Origin: Halomonas sp. GT
Lineage (GTDB): Bacteria; Pseudomonadota; Gammaproteobacteria; Pseudomonadales; Halomonadaceae
Reading direction: 5' to 3'
DNA length: 64,000 bases
Assembly: GCF_002082565.1 (NCBI RefSeq)
Contig: NZ_CP020562.1
Span: 2,480,001-2,544,000 of the forward strand
Shown: positions 18,310 to 30,192 of the stretch, piece after piece
How positions within the stretch are numbered: the stretch's first letter is position 1
How the letters are laid out: every line of letters begins with the position of its first letter
Program-made: the position numbers and the translations under genes
The notes under the pieces: model-generated
Databases searched by the model: none
Told to the model about the DNA's origin: nothing
Seen by the model: only the letters and a program-made list of their open reading frames with translations

Positions 18310-20940
18310 TTATGCCAGCGCTTTCTCAACAACTTCGAACACGTTTGACGATAAAGGCTCCTGCTTAATACGCACAAGCTCATCGCGCATTAACTGTTGA
18401 CGTTCTTCGTCGAAACGCTGCCAACGGGTTAACGGTGTCACCAGCCGTGCGGCTATTTCGGGATTCAGGCGATTTAGCTCAATAACCACATCGGCTAACA
18501 GTGCGTAACCCTTACCGTCTAAGCGGTGGAAGTTAACCCGGTTTTGGGCAAAGGCTCCTATCAGGGCACGCACTTTATTAGGGTTCTTAATTGAAAATGC
18601 TGGGTGCTGCATTAGATATTGAACACGTTCAAGAACATCTGGCTGCGGGCGTGACACCTGTATGGTGAACCACTGATCCATAACCAACGGGTCATGTGCC
18701 CATTTTTCGCCAAAGGCCTTCAGTGCTGGGGACGCGATATCATCACGGTCACTATGAACCAACAAGGTCAGCGCATGACGAACATCGGTCATGTTATGTT
18801 CCGCAGCAAACTGCGTTTCGCAAAACGTAATGCCCTCTTCGTCCTCAATCGCCATTAAATAAGTTAAGGCGACGTTTTTGAGGCTACGCTGGGCGATCTG
18901 TTCGGGCGTTGGCGCGTAGGGTTCATCGCTTTGGTTCGCTTCATACACGGCGACAAATTCATCACGCAGCGCAACGGCTAACGACTGACGCACAAATTCG
19001 CGAGCGGCGTGTATTGCGTCCACATCTACAATCGGCTGCTGCTCGGCAATATAGGCTTCAGAGGGTAGTGTCAGCATTTCTGCCAGCACCGCTTTATCGC
19101 TCATAGAGCTGGTAAGCAACGTTCTGAATGCTTCCACAACGCGGCTGTCCATGACCTTTTCAACACCATTACGATGGGCAGCGATCAGATCATCTAACGC
19201 CAACATAGCAAGCCGCTGGCCCGCATCCCAACGGTTAAAGCCATCGCTGTCATGCGTCAGCAAAAATGCTAGGTCTTCGCGTGAATAAGGAAAGTGTAGC
19301 TTTACGGGTGCAGAAAAATCGCGCAGCAGTGAAGGAACAGGCGCTTCAGCAACATCAGTAAAAACAAACGTCTGTTCATCTTCAGTGAGATGAATCACAG
19401 CGTCTTTGCCTAGCGCCTCACCCGACAGTGTTAATGACAGGTCCTGCCCCGACTTGGTTCCCACAAGCCCCATACGCACGGGTATGTGGAGTGGCAGCTT
19501 GTCAGGCTGCCCGGGGGTCGCGGGGGTACGTTGACGCAGAGTCAGGTGATACTCCCCATGGGCATAATCGTACTCACCGTGCGCATCGATTTCAGGCGTA
19601 CCCGCCTGGGAGTACCAACGCATAAACTGGCTGAGGTCCACATCAGACACCTCGGCCATGCAGCCCACAAAGTCTTCAATGGTCACTGCCTGCCCATCAA
19701 AACGCTCAAAATAAAGATCTGAGCCACGACGGAAGTCTTCCCAACCCAGTAAATTACGCAACATGCGCACAACCTCTGCGCCCTTTTCGTAAATCGTCAG
19801 GGTGTAAAAGTTGGTGATTTCAATAAAATGGTCTGGTCGGATCGGGTGCGCCGTCGGTCCTGCATCTTCAGCGAACTGAGCAGTACGGAAAAACGAAACG
19901 TCTTGAATTCGCTTAACGGGAGCCGAATTAGTATCGGCGGAAAAGCACTGATCACGAAATACAGTAAAACCCTCTTTTAAAGAGAGTTGAAACCAGTCAC
20001 GACAAGTCACTCGGTTGCCTGACCAGTTGTGGAAATATTCATGGGCAACAATCCCTTCCACATTTTGAAAGGCGGCGTCTGTCGCGGTATTGGGATGGGT
20101 TAATACCGCAGCAGAATTAAATATATTAAGCCCTTTGTTTTCCATTGCCCCCATATTGAAGTCATTCACTGCCACAATCATAAACAGATCAAGATCGTAT
20201 TCACGGCCATAGGTCTGCTCGTCCCATGCCATAGCACGCTTGAGGGAAGCCATGGCATGCTCGGTTTTATCTAGGTTTTCTTGCTCGACCCACAGCTGCA
20301 GCGTCACGTTGCGACCGCTCATAGTCTCAAAAAAATCTTCCACCTTATGCAAATTACCGGCAACTAAAGCAAACAGATAACAGGGTTTCGGGTGCGGGTC
20401 TTCCCAGGTCGCAAAGTGGCGCCCATTCTCCAGCGCACCTTGATCAATAGGGTTACCATTGGCGAGTAGCACTGGCTCACTGGTAGCGTCACCAATCACC
20501 GTTACCTTAAAAGTGGCCATCACATCAGGACGATCGGGGTAATAAGTAATTCGCCGAAAGCCTTCTGCTTCACACTGGGTGCAATACATGCCGTTAGATT
20601 GGTACAGCCCTTCCAACGCAGTATTACTGCTGGGAGCTAGCTCCACCTCACTCTCCAGCATAAAGGTCTCTGGCACATCTGTTATGTGCAGCACCTCATC
20701 CGTTAACTGATACGCAGCATCAGCCAAAGGGCTACCATCGATAGCGAGTGATATCAGCGTCAGATGTTCACCGTTAAGCACTAACGGCGCTTGTGAATCA
20801 GCGCTTGGATGACGCTCTATTTGCAGGCGTGCTTTCACGCGGGTTGCTGCAGGGTCAAGATCAAACGTCAGCTCGGTATGGGTAACTAGGTAGGCGGGCG
20901 GCTGATAGTCGCTTAAATAAACCGGCTGCGGATCAGACAT
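18310..20940 (-). CDS. pepN: Aminopeptidase N (M1 metallopeptidase)
   Basis: Zinc aminopeptidase of the cytosol that removes N-terminal residues from peptides in late protein turnover. The 876 residues match the bacterial PepN length. Visible are the substrate-binding GAMEN in DFNMGAMENKG, and the zinc site HEYFH with His300, Glu301 and His304 plus Glu323 in LKEGFTVFRDQ. The C-terminal helical domain (from about residue 550) is complete. The last codons and stop lie in a small inverted repeat (18298-18320). It probably leads a short unit with yegS and the acidic lipoprotein gene. Confidence 0.98.
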   Translation of the reverse strand: MSDPQPVYLSDYQPPAYLVTHTELTFDLDPAATRVKARLQIERHPSADSQAPLVLNGEHLTLISLAIDGSPLADAAYQLTDEVLHITDVPETFMLESEVELAPSSNTALEGLYQSNGMYCTQCEAEGFRRITYYPDRPDVMATFKVTVIGDATSEPVLLANGNPIDQGALENGRHFATWEDPHPKPCYLFALVAGNLHKVEDFFETMSGRNVTLQLWVEQENLDKTEHAMASLKRAMAWDEQTYGREYDLDLFMIVAVNDFNMGAMENKGLNIFNSAAVLTHPNTATDAAFQNVEGIVAHEYFHNWSGNRVTCRDWFQLSLKEGFTVFRDQCFSADTNSAPVKRIQDVSFFRTAQFAEDAGPTAHPIRPDHFIEITNFYTLTIYEKGAEVVRMLRNLLGWEDFRRGSDLYFERFDGQAVTIEDFVGCMAEVSDVDLSQFMRWYSQAGTPEIDAHGEYDYAHGEYHLTLRQRTPATPGQPDKLPLHIPVRMGLVGTKSGQDLSLTLSGEALGKDAVIHLTEDEQTFVFTDVAEAPVPSLLRDFSAPVKLHFPYSREDLAFLLTHDSDGFNRWDAGQRLAMLALDDLIAAHRNGVEKVMDSRVVEAFRTLLTSSMSDKAVLAEMLTLPSEAYIAEQQPIVDVDAIHAAREFVRQSLAVALRDEFVAVYEANQSDEPYAPTPEQIAQRSLKNVALTYLMAIEDEEGITFCETQFAAEHNMTDVRHALTLLVHSDRDDIASPALKAFGEKWAHDPLVMDQWFTIQVSRPQPDVLERVQYLMQHPAFSIKNPNKVRALIGAFAQNRVNFHRLDGKGYALLADVVIELNRLNPEIAARLVTPLTRWQRFDEERQQLMRDELVRIKQEPLSSNVFEVVEKALA

Positions 20941-20973
20941 AGTGCGTGACTCCTGTAAGCTTATAAATTATTT

Positions 20974-21002
20974 GATGATGCAGCGCCTAACGCTGCATCA
21001 TC
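20974..21002 (-). terminator. Hairpin between yajQ and pepN
   Basis: GATGATGCAGCG (20974-20985), loop of 5, then CGCTGCATCATC (20991-21002): a perfect 12-pair stem. On the minus strand it is 22 bases after yajQ and is followed by AAATAATTTAT, a weak U tract. It may be a partial terminator between yajQ and pepN. Confidence 0.6.
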
Positions 21003-21024
21003 GTATTACTGTCGATCGAGTTAA

Positions 21025-21510
21025 TTAATCACGGAAGTTATCGAATTGTAACGGTAGTTCAGGCCCCTCTTCGCCACGTAAAAGCGCCATCACGCTCTGA
21101 AGATCGTCGCGTTTTTTACCCGTAACGCGCACTTTTTCACCCTGAATCTGAGCCTGTACTTTTAGCTTACTGGCTTTGATACGCTTAACCACATCTTTTG
21201 CTTCAGCTTGGTCAAGCCCCTGCTTTAGAACAACCTCCTGTCGGGCTTTCACACCAGACAACACCGGGTCTTGAATATCCATACAACGGGCATCAATCCC
21301 ACGTGCGATCAGCCGATTGCGCAACACATCGAGCATTTGCTTTAGTTGGAAATCAACCTCAGCCTCAAGCTGAACTTTCTCTCCTTCAAGTGAAAAGCTG
21401 GCATCAACACCTTTAAAATCAAAGCGCGACTGCACTTCACGATTTGCTTGGTCGATAGCATTGGACGCTTCGTGCTGATCAAACTCTGACACAATATCAA
21501 ATGAGGGCAT
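21025..21510 (-). CDS. yajQ: YajQ family nucleotide-binding protein
   Basis: Cytosolic protein of 161 residues, the standard size for YajQ (UPF0234). It begins MPSFDIVSEFDQHEASNAID and contains FDFKG near 33-37 and VRVTGKKRDDLQSVMALLR near 127-145, both family hallmarks. Family knowledge: YajQ homologues bind RNA or nucleotides, and a Xanthomonas homologue binds cyclic di-GMP. The role here is unknown. It is divergent from cobO across 214 bases. Confidence 0.96.
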   Translation of the reverse strand: MPSFDIVSEFDQHEASNAIDQANREVQSRFDFKGVDASFSLEGEKVQLEAEVDFQLKQMLDVLRNRLIARGIDARCMDIQDPVLSGVKARQEVVLKQGLDQAEAKDVVKRIKASKLKVQAQIQGEKVRVTGKKRDDLQSVMALLRGEEGPELPLQFDNFRD

Positions 21511-21724
21511 GGCACCATTCCTAGTAAGACATGACCCACTATTCTAGAGCAGCTAGCCCCCAACCGGCCAATTTCTTACATTGTGTATCTCAACACCTCA
21601 ACCCTAAAAATCTATACAATATCTATAACTCATTGTACAAAACTGTTCATGGTAATGTTCAATTGCTTCTGAATGAATTAACCTAGCCATTATTTACTTA
21701 ATCACCTACCGATGGACACCGACA

Positions 21725-22324
21725 ATGAGCGATCGCGATGCACGTCACAAAGCGTCGATGGAAAAACTGAAAGCCCGAGTTGACGAGAAAGTTGCCAACG
21801 CTACCGAGCAGCGTGGGATGCTACTGATAAATACGGGTAATGGTAAAGGCAAAACCACCGCTGCCTGGGGAACCGTCACTCGCTCGCTTGGCTATGGTTA
21901 TAAAGTCGGTGTCGTGCAGTTTATCAAGGGATTGTGGGAGTGCGGTGAACGCAATCGACTAGAAGAAGACGCAAATCTCAGTGTTGCCATCATGGCCACG
22001 GGTTTTACTTGGGACACCCAGAATCGCGAGTCAGATACCCAGGCTTGCCAAGAAGTATGGCAAGAAGCTGAAAAAATGCTTTCAGATCCAGCCACTTACC
22101 TCGTCGTACTGGATGAAATTACTTACATGCTGAAGTTTGGTTATTTAGATATTGATACCGTTACGCAAGCATTGATCAATCGACCGCAAGAACAAACGGT
22201 AATTATTACCGGACGCAATGCGCACCGGGATTTGGTGGCAATGGCGGACACTGTGACAGAGATGCAAGAGGTACGGCACGCGTTTAACAATGGCCTGCAA
22301 GCCCGTCGCGGTATCGATTTTTAG
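21725..22324 (+). CDS. cobO: Corrinoid adenosyltransferase (CobO/BtuR type)
   Basis: ATP:cob(I)alamin or cob(I)yrinic acid a,c-diamide adenosyltransferase, which makes the adenosyl-cobalt bond of coenzyme B12. The 199 residues have the P-loop GNGKGKTTAAWG near 39-50, then VVQFIKGLWECGERN and the Walker B-like VVLDEITYMLKFGYL near 126-140. No other cobalamin gene and no recognisable B12 riboswitch lies nearby, so it may serve salvage of imported corrinoids. The ribosome site is weak (GGACACCGACA before ATG). It forms a single-gene unit ended by a bidirectional terminator. Confidence 0.93.
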   Translation: MSDRDARHKASMEKLKARVDEKVANATEQRGMLLINTGNGKGKTTAAWGTVTRSLGYGYKVGVVQFIKGLWECGERNRLEEDANLSVAIMATGFTWDTQNRESDTQACQEVWQEAEKMLSDPATYLVVLDEITYMLKFGYLDIDTVTQALINRPQEQTVIITGRNAHRDLVAMADTVTEMQEVRHAFNNGLQARRGIDF

Positions 22325-22334
22325 TTTTAATAGG

Positions 22335-22376
22335 CTTGCTTTAAAGAACTTGCTTTAAAGAACTTACTTTAAAGAA
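22335..22376. repeat. Three tandem copies of a 14-base repeat after cobO
   Basis: CTTGCTTTAAAGAA occurs at 22335-22348 and 22349-22362, and CTTACTTTAAAGAA at 22363-22376. Each unit holds the palindrome TTTAAA. The array begins 10 bases after the cobO stop and runs into the terminator stem. Confidence 0.95.
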
Positions 22377-22403
22377 AAAGGGGCGATTTAATCGCCCCTT
22401 TTT
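22375..22403 (+). terminator. Bidirectional terminator between cobO and purA
   Basis: AAAAAGGGGCGAT, loop TTA, ATCGCCCCTTTTT forms a perfect 13-pair stem with A and T tracts on both sides. It can end cobO transcripts on the plus strand and purA transcripts (purA stops at 22482) on the minus strand, where the tail reads TTTTTCTTT. Confidence 0.95.
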
Positions 22404-22481
22404 CAATCGCCTAACAGCTTCAAACACTTACAGTCACACTAACTATTCGAGGAAGAGTGCTGGTCGTGAAAGAGTGCTGGT

Positions 22482-24970
<2,489 letters not shown>

Positions 24971-25067
24971 GTGAACAATCCTGCGAGACAATGAAGGCCC
25001 AAACAAGCAGCTACATCAAGACGCGTTTTAAGCGTTCATAGACAAGCGCTAGCGAAATGAGGGCCAC

Positions 25068-25091
25068 AAAAAAACCGGGCGACGCCCGGTT
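25068..25091 (-). terminator. Terminator at the end of the hflK-hflC unit
   Basis: On the minus strand AACCGGGC, loop GTC, GCCCGGTT is followed by seven T residues (25074-25068). It lies 78 bases after the hflC stop and before hisZ. This makes hisZ-purA a separate unit unless read-through occurs. Confidence 0.95.
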
Positions 25092-25169
25092 AATTAAGTC
25101 TATCACGTTTGTGCGCCAGATGAACCCCGCTAAAACTGCATAACCTTGCGGGGCTGGATACACATATAA

Positions 25170-26054
25170 TTACTCACCGCTGCTTGGTACCGCGCTGCGC
25201 AGATAGCGGAAGAAGTCACTATCTGGCTCAAGCACCAGCAGGTTGTTATCACCTGCGAAGCTTTCACGATAAGCGTTCAAGCTGCGCCAGAAAGCGAAGA
25301 ATTCCTGATCCTGACCATAAGCCTGGGAGAAAATTGCTGCCGCTTCTGCGTCACCTTCACCACGTAGCGTTTCGGAACGCTCATTGGCTTGGGCAAGCAG
25401 TACCTGGCGTCGACGATCAGCGTTAGCGCGAATACGCTCAGCCTCTTCTTGACCTTGTGCACGCCATTCACGAGCTTCACGCTCACGCTCAGAACGCATC
25501 CGCTCAAATACTGCAGCCGATACATCTTCTGGCAAATCGATACGCTTGATACGAATATCACGAACTGCCACACCAAGCTCGTCTCTCATCAACTCATCAA
25601 GCTCAGCGGTAGGCCCTGTCATCAGATCATCGCGACGTTCGGCGATAATTTCCTGAAGATTTAAGCGACCAAACTCGTTACGTAAGCTTTCATCTACACG
25701 CGGTTGAATCAGGCGAATTGCCATCATTTCATCGCCGGCAGTGGCCTCGTAATAGCGAGTGGGGTTAATCACTTGCCATTTTACATAGGAGTCAACGATA
25801 ACCGCTTTTTGCTCAAGGGTCAGGTAGCGGCTGGTATCAGTATCAAGGGTCAGCAAGCGCGTATCAAACTTACGAATCGTTTGCGCAATCGGAATTTTGA
25901 CATGCAGCCCTGGCTGAATATTCTCTTCGATGACTTCACCAAAGCGTAGCTTTACAGCACGCTCAGTTTCATCCACTACATACAAGCTATTACTAGCTAG
26001 CCAAGCCACAGCGGCCAAGCCACCTACAATTAGCAGGGATCGATTATTAATCAT
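25170..26054 (-). CDS. hflC: FtsH protease modulator HflC
   Basis: SPFH/band-7 membrane protein that assembles with HflK around the FtsH protease and limits its access to membrane substrates. The 294 residues have one N-terminal signal anchor (about 6-23), the SPFH domain (about 25-190) starting VVDETERAVKLRFGEV, and a helical Ala/Arg/Glu-rich stretch (about 185-240). Its ATG follows the hflK stop with no gap (TAAATG), so the two are made together. A strong terminator lies downstream. Confidence 0.96.
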   Translation of the reverse strand: MINNRSLLIVGGLAAVAWLASNSLYVVDETERAVKLRFGEVIEENIQPGLHVKIPIAQTIRKFDTRLLTLDTDTSRYLTLEQKAVIVDSYVKWQVINPTRYYEATAGDEMMAIRLIQPRVDESLRNEFGRLNLQEIIAERRDDLMTGPTAELDELMRDELGVAVRDIRIKRIDLPEDVSAAVFERMRSEREREAREWRAQGQEEAERIRANADRRRQVLLAQANERSETLRGEGDAEAAAIFSQAYGQDQEFFAFWRSLNAYRESFAGDNNLLVLEPDSDFFRYLRSAVPSSGE

Positions 26055-27317
26055 TTAGCGGCCCTCCCTGCGAATGGGATTACTGGATGACGAGGATGAA
26101 GAATTGCTCTGACTTCCCCTCAGTGAATCCAGAACCCGCGGATCAATCGACTCACCACTACCATCACCACTGTTACTAGAAGAAGTATTACTGCCACCAG
26201 CATTACCACCACGCATTTGATCTAGTGGCAGATACATCAAAGGCGCATTTTCACTTACATCCAGTAGTACTTTAGGAGTATTACCAAAGACGTCTTCAAT
26301 CGCATCCAAGTACATACGCTCACGCATAATGTCAGGCGCGTTGCGATACTCAGTCAATAATGCGTTAAAGCGGTTAGCCTGACCTTGTGCTTCAGCCACG
26401 ACCGACTCTCTATAACCTTGACCTTGCTCAACGACACGCTGCGCTTGGCCTTGAGCCGCTGGGATAATGGCATTGGCATAAGCCATCCCTTCGTTAATGG
26501 TGCGCTGCCGATCTTCACGTGCGCGGATAACATCATCGAAAGCATCGATAACAGGCGCAGGCGCTGAGGTTGACTCAATGTTGATCGTCTGCAGACGAAT
26601 ACCAGCACCGTAAGCATCCAAATAAGATTGGAGGCGGCTTGCCACAGAACTACCTAAAATTTCACGACCAGAAGTTAAAATATCGATCATGTCAGTGCCG
26701 CCGACAACGTGTCGTAAAGCGGAGTCCAAGGCATTTTCGATAGAAAGTGCTGGATCACGTACATTCAATACAAAGTCGCGGGGATTAGCTACTTGATACT
26801 GAGCAGAAATCTCCACTTCAACGATATTTTCGTCTCGGGTCAGCATAGACTGTGTTTGGGAAACTGACCGAACACGGGTTACGTTCACCATACGAACATC
26901 GTCAATTAACGGCGGATTCCACTGCAGACCTGGGTCTACAATCCCCTGATACTCACCAAAACGCAGCACGACGCCACGCTCAGACTGGTCGACCAGATAA
27001 AAACCGGATGCGGCCCAGATAGCTAAAGCGACAACGACTAGCAAACCAGGTAGCGCTAGAGAGTTACGCGGTTTACCACCACCACTTTTACCACTCCCGT
27101 TACCACCATTACGCTTTTTGCCACCACCACCCAGCATTCCGTTTAACTTATCTTGGAATTTCTTCAGTGCTTCATCGAGGTCGGGAGGACCTTGATTATT
27201 GCCACCATTATTACCTCCACCATTATTTCCGCCGCGATCACCGTCGTTGTTACCACGTCGGCCACCACCGCTCCAGGGGTCGTGCTGGTTGCCACCACCG
27301 GGCTCATTCCAGGCCAT
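26055..27317 (-). CDS. hflK: FtsH protease modulator HflK
   Basis: Partner of HflC in the HflKC-FtsH complex. The 420 residues show a cytoplasmic, Gly- and Asn-rich N-terminus (about 1-85, repeated GGNN and GGG), one membrane helix (about 88-110), an SPFH domain (about 110-280) starting VDQSERGVVLRFGEY, the coiled-coil region and a Ser-rich C-terminal tail (from about 370). The low-complexity ends are longer in Ser/Gly/Asn than in most homologues but of a kind known in HflK. A 148-base AT-rich leader separates it from hflX and may carry an extra promoter. Confidence 0.96.
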   Translation of the reverse strand: MAWNEPGGGNQHDPWSGGGRRGNNDGDRGGNNGGGNNGGNNQGPPDLDEALKKFQDKLNGMLGGGGKKRNGGNGSGKSGGGKPRNSLALPGLLVVVALAIWAASGFYLVDQSERGVVLRFGEYQGIVDPGLQWNPPLIDDVRMVNVTRVRSVSQTQSMLTRDENIVEVEISAQYQVANPRDFVLNVRDPALSIENALDSALRHVVGGTDMIDILTSGREILGSSVASRLQSYLDAYGAGIRLQTINIESTSAPAPVIDAFDDVIRAREDRQRTINEGMAYANAIIPAAQGQAQRVVEQGQGYRESVVAEAQGQANRFNALLTEYRNAPDIMRERMYLDAIEDVFGNTPKVLLDVSENAPLMYLPLDQMRGGNAGGSNTSSSNSGDGSGESIDPRVLDSLRGSQSNSSSSSSSNPIRREGR

Positions 27318-27465
27318 ACTTCTTCTCCACTAAGGTGTTCACCTGCACTTAGCCTCACGGTTAGCAAGGCCGGTGCTTTTAATATTATTACTATATAAAT
27401 CTTGTACCATACTTCTACCCTGGTTCACATATACGCAAGCTCTTAAACGCCACATAGCCTTTTGG

Positions 27466-28776
27466 CTACCATTCGTCATTCTCGCGCAAAGCGACAGGTA
27501 AGTAAGTGTTGGCACGCTCACCAAGTTGAGCCATCAGTTGATTAAAATCGCGCCTGGGCAAGCGCACGTCTAGAACAGACTGTCCTTGCTCATCAAAATA
27601 TTCTTTACGAACTGCGTTCAGCTCATGTAGGCCAGCACGAAGCTTACCTTGTTCCGGCGATAGCGTAAGCGAGAAGCCAATAACATCATTGGCTAGACGC
27701 TCGGTTAGTGCCTCATGAAGTAAGTCAAGGCCTTGCCCCTGCTGCGCAGAGAGCCACACAACCTCGGGGACGCCGTGGCCATCGCGCTCTATTCGCGGCG
27801 CACTGTCTAATCGGTCGATTTTATTCATGACTTTGAGAACCGGCACACTATCTGCGCCTATCTCTTTAAGCACACGATCGACTTGCTCAACGTTAGCATC
27901 ACGATCAGGGTCAGCAGCATCAATTACATGTACCAACAGTGATGCTTCTGCAGCCTCCTGAAGCGTCGCTCGAAAAGCCTCAACCAACTTGTGGGGCAAA
28001 TGGCGAATAAAGCCGACTGTATCAGCCATAACCACTGGGCCGACGTCTTCAATTTCGAGACGGCGAAGTGTGGGATCAAGCGTGGCAAATAGCTGATCAG
28101 CCGCATACACTTCGGCATTGGTAAGCGCGTTAAACAGCGTCGATTTACCAGCATTGGTGTAGCCAACTAATGACACACTATGAATTTCAGCACGCGACCG
28201 GGCGCGGCGGTTTTGGTCTCGCTGACTGCGAACCTTATCCAACCGTTTATGGATAGACTTAATGCGCCCACGTAACAAACGTCGGTCAGTTTCTAGCTGC
28301 GTTTCGCCAGGGCCGCGTAAACCGATGCCGCCCTTCTGACGCTCTAGGTGGGTCCAACCGCGCACTAGGCGAGTGGACATATATTCAAGCTGGGCAAGCT
28401 CTACCTGCAACTTGCCCTCATGGGTTCTTGCCCGCTGCGCGAATATGTCGAGGATTAAACCAGTACGATCGAGTACTCGACACTTGAGCTCATGCTCAAG
28501 ATTGCGCTCTTGGGAGGGGCTTAAGCTGTGGTTGAAGATCACCAACTCTGCTTGGTGAGCTGCGAGCAGTGCTCGCAGCTCTTCCAACTTGCCTGACCCG
28601 ATGAACGTTCGGGAATCAGGGCGCTGTCGGCTAGCGGTGAGTAACGTCGCAGGCTCTGCACCAGCAGAGCGCACGAGCTCTAAGAACTCACCCGGGTCTT
28701 CACGTGCTTGCTCATCATGAAAATCAACATGAACAAGCACTGCCGTTTCACCGGCATCTGGGCGCTCAAAAAACAA
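27466..28776 (-). CDS. hflX: Ribosome-associated GTPase HflX
   Basis: GTPase that splits stalled 70S ribosomes, notably under heat stress. The 436 residues hold the N-terminal HflX domain with a glycine-rich GLRGPGETQLETDRR near 157-171, then the G domain: G1 GYTNAGKST near 205-213, G3 DTVGFIRHLP near 252-261, G4 NKID near 317-320. The start is TTG at 28776, with GAGGT 7 bases upstream; the encoded N-terminus FFERPDAGETAVLVHV aligns with E. coli HflX. It follows hfq by 36 bases, as in the classical hfq-hflX-hflKC order. Confidence 0.96.
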   Translation of the reverse strand: MFFERPDAGETAVLVHVDFHDEQAREDPGEFLELVRSAGAEPATLLTASRQRPDSRTFIGSGKLEELRALLAAHQAELVIFNHSLSPSQERNLEHELKCRVLDRTGLILDIFAQRARTHEGKLQVELAQLEYMSTRLVRGWTHLERQKGGIGLRGPGETQLETDRRLLRGRIKSIHKRLDKVRSQRDQNRRARSRAEIHSVSLVGYTNAGKSTLFNALTNAEVYAADQLFATLDPTLRRLEIEDVGPVVMADTVGFIRHLPHKLVEAFRATLQEAAEASLLVHVIDAADPDRDANVEQVDRVLKEIGADSVPVLKVMNKIDRLDSAPRIERDGHGVPEVVWLSAQQGQGLDLLHEALTERLANDVIGFSLTLSPEQGKLRAGLHELNAVRKEYFDEQGQSVLDVRLPRRDFNQLMAQLGERANTYLPVALRENDEW

Positions 28777-28812
28777 TCAATACCTCGTGGACTCTCTAGC
28801 TATCCAACGGTG

Positions 28813-29061
28813 TTAGATTTCCGCGTCGGGCGCGGCGGGATCTTGTGCCGGCAAACGCACATTGCGCGAAGGCACTACCGTGGAAATAGCGTGTTTATAA
28901 ACCATCTGACTGACGGTATTGCGCAATAAAATGACAAACTGGTCAAATGATTCAATCTGGCCCTGCAATTTAATGCCGTTCACCAGGAAAATAGAGACCG
29001 GAATGCGCTCCTTGCGCAAAATGTTCAGGTACGGGTCTTGAAGGGACTGCCCTTTGGACAT
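28813..29061 (-). CDS. hfq: RNA chaperone Hfq
   Basis: Hexameric Sm-like protein that pairs small RNAs with mRNAs. The 82 residues give the short-tailed form with Sm1 (about 8-40, [20 protein letters not shown]) and Sm2 (about 50-65) containing YKHAIS near 55-60. The C-terminal tail after the Sm core is short and acidic ([12 protein letters not shown]), unlike the long tail of E. coli Hfq. A 151-base gap to miaA could hold an independent promoter; a TTGACA element is present on the minus strand at 29160-29155 but I see no convincing minus-10 partner. Confidence 0.98.
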   Translation of the reverse strand: MSKGQSLQDPYLNILRKERIPVSIFLVNGIKLQGQIESFDQFVILLRNTVSQMVYKHAISTVVPSRNVRLPAQDPAAPDAEI

Positions 29062-29212
29062 GTTGCTCTCCCTAAAACTGTCGTTGGGGTTGGTTATAAA
29101 TGGCGCGCCCTACTGGTGCTGCGCCGCAATCTTGTTGCCCGAAAGGCCTGGTGTTGTCAAAAGAGCCAGCCGGCCACTCGAAAACACTTGCTTACGAAAT
29201 CACTATCTTACG

Positions 29213-30151
29213 CTAAGCACCGCTTTCACGCACGAATTTCAGCACCTTATCCAACACGTCAGGCTGCTGCGAGTCTACCCACGTAAGCGACGGCCAACTT
29301 CTTAACCATGTGAGCTGCCGCTTGGCGAGCTGGCGAGTTGCTATCACGCCGCGCTCAACTAATTCGTTTTTGTCGTACTTACCGTCTAAGTGCTCCCATA
29401 CCTGACGATAGCCAACACTCTTCATTGCTGGCAAGCCAAGATGGATATCAGAACGTTGTTTGAGGGCGGCTACTTCATCTATCAAGCCTTCAGCCAACAT
29501 TGTTTTAAAACGCACCGCAATGCGGTTATGTAGCAATTGGCGATCACTAGGGGCTAACGCTATCGACATCACCCGCCAGGGAAAGGTTTCTGGCTGCTGT
29601 TCCGCCCATAGTTCGCTCATAGGACGCCCACTTACATAATATACTTCAAGCGCACGCATTAGGCGCTGTGGATCATTAGGATGTATGCGCTGCGCTGAAT
29701 CAGCATCCACTTCAGCCAGTATGCGATGAAGCGCCGCCAAACCTTCATTCTGCCTAATAGTTTCCAAGCGTTGACGTATGGCGGCGTCTGCAGCAGGCAA
29801 GTTAGCAACGCCCTCCACTAGACGCTTAAAGTAGAGCATCGTCCCGCCAACCAATAACGGCACGCTGCCCGCCGCGCTGATTTGCCGCATCTCCTGTAGC
29901 GCATCTTCACGAAAATCAGCCGCCGAATATGGCTCAGACGGGTCGCGAATATCAATCAAACGATGCGGTGCACGCGCCAACTCGGCAGCACTCGGCTTGG
30001 CACTGCCAATGTCCATCCCGCGATATACCATCGCGGAGTCTACGCTGATCAGCTCATGCCCCAAACGTTCATGCAGAGCCATCGCCGTGTCGGTTTTACC
30101 GGCTGCCGTAGGCCCCATTAGAAAAATCGCCCAGGGGCGTGTGTCAACCAT
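29213..30151 (-). CDS. miaA: tRNA dimethylallyltransferase
   Basis: Adds an isopentenyl group to A37 of tRNAs reading UNN codons, the first step to ms2i6A. The 312 residues start with the P-loop [13 protein letters not shown] near 11-23, then [18 protein letters not shown] near 36-53 and the DMAPP/tRNA-binding segment [11 protein letters not shown] near 100-110. The C-terminal insertion and [14 protein letters not shown] near 272-285 are typical. It sits between mutL (41 bases) and hfq, the standard order. Confidence 0.98.
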   Translation of the reverse strand: MVDTRPWAIFLMGPTAAGKTDTAMALHERLGHELISVDSAMVYRGMDIGSAKPSAAELARAPHRLIDIRDPSEPYSAADFREDALQEMRQISAAGSVPLLVGGTMLYFKRLVEGVANLPAADAAIRQRLETIRQNEGLAALHRILAEVDADSAQRIHPNDPQRLMRALEVYYVSGRPMSELWAEQQPETFPWRVMSIALAPSDRQLLHNRIAVRFKTMLAEGLIDEVAALKQRSDIHLGLPAMKSVGYRQVWEHLDGKYDKNELVERGVIATRQLAKRQLTWLRSWPSLTWVDSQQPDVLDKVLKFVRESGA

Positions 30152-30192
30152 CTGCTCTCAGCACTCCATTCGTTGTCTTCACCGACCCGCAT

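Noticed and set aside
21511..21724. Possible cobalamin riboswitch before cobO
   Set aside because: I could not see the conserved B12-box pattern, and the AT-rich region looks like ordinary divergent promoters. A covariance-model search would settle it.
28900..29212. TTGACA at 29155-29160 (minus strand) as the hfq promoter
   Set aside because: No acceptable minus-10 hexamer lies at 16-18 bases, so I did not list it as a promoter.
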